Assembly (NCBI RefSeq): GCF_033546935.1
Contig: NZ_CP137854.1
Location: 1,426,001 to 1,490,000, forward strand
DNA: 64,000 nucleotides
Origin: Xylophilus sp. GOD-11R
GTDB lineage: Bacteria; Pseudomonadota; Gammaproteobacteria; Burkholderiales; Burkholderiaceae_C
Direction of reading: 5' to 3'
The notes below the pieces were generated by a model that saw only the letters and a program-made list of their open reading frames with translations, made no database searches and was not told the origin of the DNA. Positions 61,056-64,000 of the stretch are shown here, in pieces. A program made the translations under genes and the position numbers. Each line of letters starts with the position of its first letter. Position 1 is the stretch's first letter.

Positions 61056-61091
61056 GCATCCTCTCCCACTCCTGAAAAAAGAAAGCTGTAC

Positions 61092-61637
61092 ATGACCTCC
61101 ATCCAATCGACCAACGACTCCGGCCGCCTCGTGACTGGCCTGTTCCCCGATCGCGACAGCGCGGAAGCCGCCTACACCTCGGCCAGCAGCCGCGGCTACA
61201 GCAAGGACGACGTGAACCTCGTGATGTCCGACGCCACCCGTGACCGCCATTTCGCGGGCGAGAACGTCGGCACCGAAACCGAACTCGGCAACAAGGCCGC
61301 CGAAGGCGCGGGCATCGGCGGCGCCATCGGCGGTACGGTCGGCGCGGTGATCGCGGCGGTCGCAGCCGTCGGTACCAGCCTGGTCCTGCCGGGTATCGGC
61401 CTGGTGGTGGCCGGACCGATCGCCGCGGCGGCTGCCGGCGGCGGCGTGGGCGCCGCGGGCGGCGGCATCATCGGTGCGCTCATCGGCTGGAACATTCCGG
61501 AAGAGCGGGTGAAGCACTACGAACACGGCATCCGGAACGGCGGCATTCTGATGGGCATGCGCGCCAAGACAGACGAGGACGCCGCGCACTTCGAATCGAC
61601 CTGGAAGGAAAATCGCGGCGAGCACATTTACCGTTGA
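61092..61637 (+). CDS. General-stress-type protein with glycine-zipper region
   Basis: This 181-aa protein has an N-terminal YflT-like segment (LVTGLFPDRDSAEAAYTSAS, RGYSKDDVNLVMSD). A long Gly/Ala hydrophobic region follows at about 73-138 (GAGIGGAIGGTVGAVIAAVA and LPGIGLVVAGPIAAAAAGGG). It ends with GWNIPEERVKHYEHGI and GGILMGMRAKTDEDA, typical of this stress-protein family, in which the zipper sits inside the membrane or forms an assembly. The role is protective but undefined. Confidence 0.8.
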   Translation: MTSIQSTNDSGRLVTGLFPDRDSAEAAYTSASSRGYSKDDVNLVMSDATRDRHFAGENVGTETELGNKAAEGAGIGGAIGGTVGAVIAAVAAVGTSLVLPGIGLVVAGPIAAAAAGGGVGAAGGGIIGALIGWNIPEERVKHYEHGIRNGGILMGMRAKTDEDAAHFESTWKENRGEHIYR

Positions 61638-61690
61638 GGCACCGGGGGCTGTTTCGGCGGCCTGACCGGTGGCCAGTTTCTTCGGCTTCC

Positions 61691-62350
61691 ATGTTTTCAA
61701 TCACCCAGCGTCGCCTCGCCACTGCCGGGATGGCGCTGTGTATGGCGACCGGCGCTGCCTCTGGTGCGAGCGGGCCGCGCATGGTGCCGTCGTCGGCCGT
61801 CCGGGCGTTCGTTTCCTGGGCGATCGCCGACCGGGCGGGCACGCCCGACCGGCCCTGGGCGGTGCTGGACAAGAGCGGCGCCCGGCTCCATGTCTTCGAC
61901 GCTCGCGGCGCCCTGCTGGCCTCGTCGCCCGTGCTGCTGGGGGCCGCCGTGGGCGACGATTCGGTGCCCGGCATCGGCGACCGCCGGATCGCCGACATCC
62001 GCCCCGAAGAAAAGACCACGCCGGCCGGCCGCTTCGCCACCGAGCCCGGCCGCAACCTGCAGGACGAGGACATCGTCTGGGTCGATTACGACGCCGCGAT
62101 CTCGTTGCACCGGGTGCGTCCGCTGGCCGGCGAGCGACGGCTCGAGCGGCTGGCCAGCGCCACCGCGCGCGACAACCGCATCTCTTACGGCTGCATCAAC
62201 GTGCCCGCCGCTTTCTACGACCGCTGGATACGTCCCGGCTTCGGTCGGGTCGCCGGCTGGCTGTATGTGCTCCCCGAGACGCGCACGGTCGACGCGCAAT
62301 TTCATATCAACCCCGGCGGATACCACCCGCCATCGGAAAAGCCTCGATGA
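61691..62350 (+). CDS. L,D-transpeptidase family protein with variant active site
   Basis: This 219-aa protein starts at MFSITQRRLATAG with a signal peptide to about residue 28. The YkuD-like catalytic region has His140 (AAISLHRV) and Cys168 in RISYGCINV, where most family members have SHGC(I/V)R; here tyrosine and asparagine replace the usual histidine and arginine. TTPAGRF at about 109-115 is a family signature. These periplasmic enzymes crosslink peptidoglycan or attach lipoproteins. Its stop overlaps the next gene's start. Confidence 0.78.
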   Translation: MFSITQRRLATAGMALCMATGAASGASGPRMVPSSAVRAFVSWAIADRAGTPDRPWAVLDKSGARLHVFDARGALLASSPVLLGAAVGDDSVPGIGDRRIADIRPEEKTTPAGRFATEPGRNLQDEDIVWVDYDAAISLHRVRPLAGERRLERLASATARDNRISYGCINVPAAFYDRWIRPGFGRVAGWLYVLPETRTVDAQFHINPGGYHPPSEKPR

Positions 62351-62937
62351 AGATCGCCTGCCTCGCCTGGGGCTCCCTGCTCTGGAAAACCGCTCCGCTG
62401 GCACTGGCCACGCCCTGGCACGACGACGGCCCCCCGTTGCCACTCGATTTCTGCCGGGTGGGCGATGGCGGTGAACTGGCGACCGCGCTTCACGAGGGCT
62501 CGCCGCTGCAAATCTGCTGGTGGGCCCTGCTCCAGACCGGTTTGCTCGACGAAGCCCGCGAGCAGCTGCGCCAGCGCGAGCAGATCGATGCGGACCGTGC
62601 CGACGGCATCGGCCACCTTCCGGCCGACCGCGCATTTCCGTTCGACGAGCGCATCCGCGCCTGGATGGCCGGCAAGCCGATCGACGCCGTCGTGTGGACC
62701 GCGCTTTCGCCGCGTTTCGACGGCGTCGAAGGCCGTGCGCCCGATGCCGCCGGCGCGGCGCGATACCTGGACTCGCTCGCGAACGGGAAAAGGGACCATG
62801 CGGAGCAATACATCCGCCGGATGCCCGCCCGATTCCGGACTCCGACGCGATCGGAAATCGAGCGCCGGCTGGGATGGACCCCGCTGCCGGAGGCCTTAGC
62901 CGCCAGTGGCGCTCCGCGGGCGTTCGCCGCTCCATAG
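62347..62937 (+). CDS. Conserved hypothetical protein (gamma-glutamylcyclotransferase-like fold possible)
   Basis: This 196-aa protein begins MKIACLAWGSLLW and continues PLPLDFCRVGDGGELATAL, IDAVVWTALSPRF, HAEQYIRRMPARFRTPTR and ends with IERRLGWTPLPEA. The GSL-like start loop and the later glutamate recall gamma-glutamylcyclotransferase-like proteins, but this is not certain. It overlaps the transpeptidase gene by 4 bp and is translated with it. Confidence 0.68.
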   Translation: MKIACLAWGSLLWKTAPLALATPWHDDGPPLPLDFCRVGDGGELATALHEGSPLQICWWALLQTGLLDEAREQLRQREQIDADRADGIGHLPADRAFPFDERIRAWMAGKPIDAVVWTALSPRFDGVEGRAPDAAGAARYLDSLANGKRDHAEQYIRRMPARFRTPTRSEIERRLGWTPLPEALAASGAPRAFAAP

Positions 62938-63075
62938 CCTCCAGCCGACACCCGATGTCGGCTTGCACTACGTCGACGAGGGTCAATGGATGAGGCCCGG
63001 CAAGCTCTGCCTGTGCCACCGTAGCGGCAGTGGCGTCGCATCCGGCGCCGCACAGACCCATACGAAGGAGCACCC

Positions 63076-63324
63076 ATGTTGGACCAAGCTGAAGGCACCG
63101 TACAGAAACTCGCAGGCCGCGTGCAGGACGCCGTCGGCGCCGTGACCGGAGACACCTCCACCCAGGCCGAGGGCAAGGCCCGCCAAGCCGCTGGCGAGGC
63201 GCAAAAGACCTATGGGGAAGTGGTGGACCAGATCCGCGAGACCGCGGTGACCAATCCCCTGGTCAGCGTCGCCGTGCTGGTGGGCCTGGGATTCGTCCTC
63301 GGCGCGGTCTGGACCAAGCGCTAG
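63076..63324 (+). CDS. CsbD family stress-response protein with C-terminal membrane segment
   Basis: This 82-aa protein begins MLDQAEGTVQKLAGRVQDAV and has GKARQAAGEAQKTYGEV, the CsbD pattern of general stress proteins. Residues 58-80 (NPLVSVAVLVGLGFVLGAVW) form one transmembrane helix ending in TKR, like the DUF883/ElaB tail anchors. A strong terminator follows. Confidence 0.85.
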   Translation: MLDQAEGTVQKLAGRVQDAVGAVTGDTSTQAEGKARQAAGEAQKTYGEVVDQIRETAVTNPLVSVAVLVGLGFVLGAVWTKR

Positions 63325-63341
63325 ATCCAGGCGCTTCGATC

Positions 63342-63368
63342 AAAAAGCCCTCCGACGAGGGCTTTTTT
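63342..63368. terminator. Bidirectional rho-independent terminator
   Basis: AAAAAGCCCTC (63342-63352) pairs with GAGGGCTTTTT (63357-63367) around a CGAC loop, with T-runs in both directions. It separates csbD on the plus strand from the IclR gene on the minus strand. Confidence 0.9.
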
Positions 63369-63430
63369 CATGGGCGGCGCCCAAATGTGGCCGACCTTCG
63401 CGGCCGTGGTGCAGCGTAGTCGAGTCGGTC

Positions 63431-64000
63431 TCACAGCCCGGCGGGCAGCAAGTTCTCCAGCGCCTCCCGCATGCGCCGCGCGATCAACTGCTGCCGCTGG
63501 CGTGGCATGCGGTCCTGCGGCGCGGCCACGCTGATCGCGGCCACCGGCTGGCCGTCGGTCGCCAGCACCGGCACGCCGACACCCAGCGTGCCTTCGATCA
63601 CATGGTTGCCCACCACCGACCAGCCGCGCTCGCGGGTCGCGGCGACCAGGATGTCCATGCGTTCAGGCGTCATGCCGCCATAGCGCGGCAGGGCCTGCGC
63701 GTTGGCCGCCACGATGGCGGCCGACTCGGCCGGCGGCATCGCCGACAGCAAGGCCAGCCCGGCAGCGCCCACGCCCAGCGGCTGGCGCCGGCCCACCTCC
63801 ACCACCAGCACCTGGATCGGCTGTGTGCCCAGCTGCCGGGCGATGCAGTGCGACATCCGGCCCTCGGCCACCACCGCGAACGACGGCTCGCCGCAGGCCG
63901 CGCTTACTCGGGCCAGCACTGGCTGCAGGCGCGCCGCCAGGTCGTCGGCTGGCGGGGGCTGCAACAGGGCCCGGGCGCGCGGACCCGGCGCGTAGCGCCA
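63431..64000 (-). CDS. IclR family transcriptional regulator, C-terminal part (cut by window edge)
   Basis: The effector-binding domain is present: ARVSAACGEPSFAVV, HCIARQLGTQPIQVLVVEVG, RRQPLGVGAAGLALLSAMP, a RERGWSVVGNHVIEG segment and VAAISVAAPQDRMPRQR. The frame runs open through the edge (WRYAPGPRARALL), so the N-terminal winged helix lies outside. IclR proteins control catabolic operons; the target is not visible. Confidence 0.85.
   Translation of the reverse strand, partial: WRYAPGPRARALLQPPPADDLAARLQPVLARVSAACGEPSFAVVAEGRMSHCIARQLGTQPIQVLVVEVGRRQPLGVGAAGLALLSAMPPAESAAIVAANAQALPRYGGMTPERMDILVAATRERGWSVVGNHVIEGTLGVGVPVLATDGQPVAAISVAAPQDRMPRQRQQLIARRMREALENLLPAGL

Noticed and set aside
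1..64000. CRISPR arrays, tRNA/rRNA genes, insertion sequences, phage or integrase genes
   Set aside because: None were recognised by reading both strands; the pseudogenes show no flanking transposase or terminal repeats.

Overview
The window is GC-rich and densely coded, with a gene content typical of a metabolically versatile beta-proteobacterium (Burkholderiales; Comamonadaceae or Alcaligenaceae such as Variovorax, Xylophilus or Bordetella relatives). The signs are five intact Bug/TctC-type periplasmic binding proteins plus one broken copy, eight LysR regulators mostly divergent from small catabolic operons, two GntR regulators, one IclR regulator and an NHEJ locus. No rRNA, tRNA, insertion sequence, integrase or CRISPR array was recognised.

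Bases 1-18 kb hold acid and sugar-acid catabolism. There is an enolase-superfamily dehydratase with a divergent GntR gene. A second GntR gene is divergent from a 3-hydroxyisobutyrate-dehydrogenase-like / aldehyde dehydrogenase / isopropylmalate-dehydrogenase-like series, and the wreckage of a TRAP transporter (dctP and dctM remnants) lies on both sides of that regulator. Next come an exported amidohydrolase, a cupin, a Bug protein and an Ldh-type dehydrogenase, then a Bug protein / fluoroacetate-dehalogenase-like hydrolase / leuC / leuD operon.

Bases 17.7-24 kb hold a GreA/GreB-like protein, a TerB/DUF697 protein with a BAX-inhibitor-1-like membrane protein, a NhaR-like regulator and small stress-type proteins. 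Bases 23-27.6 kb hold a compact non-homologous end-joining locus: ku, a DUF3606 protein, and a ligD whose product carries an exonuclease III domain at its N-terminus.

Bases 27.7-44 kb hold four further LysR-controlled catabolic units: FAH hydrolase with two SDRs and a Bug protein; enolase with a Bug protein; MFS transporter with an SDR; class III CoA-transferase with a CitE-like lyase. They also hold an M48 lipoprotein protease, another Bug protein and a decayed zinc alcohol dehydrogenase.

Bases 44.4-51.6 kb hold a periplasmic aldehyde oxidoreductase operon (paoABC-like) with two copies of the molybdenum subunit, a RibD-C-like reductase between them, and a broken xdhC/paoD fused to a cupin remnant. 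Bases 53-55.8 kb hold an unfamiliar 504-aa protein with weak pore-former-like character, followed by two small proteins on strong ribosome binding sites and an exported histidine phosphatase. This and the ExoIII-LigD fusion are the most unusual parts of the window.

Bases 56-63.4 kb are a stress and envelope region (RcnB-like, SMR, DUF2256, DHA2-type MFS, TerC, DUF3606, glycine-zipper protein, L,D-transpeptidase, CsbD). The window ends inside an IclR regulator.
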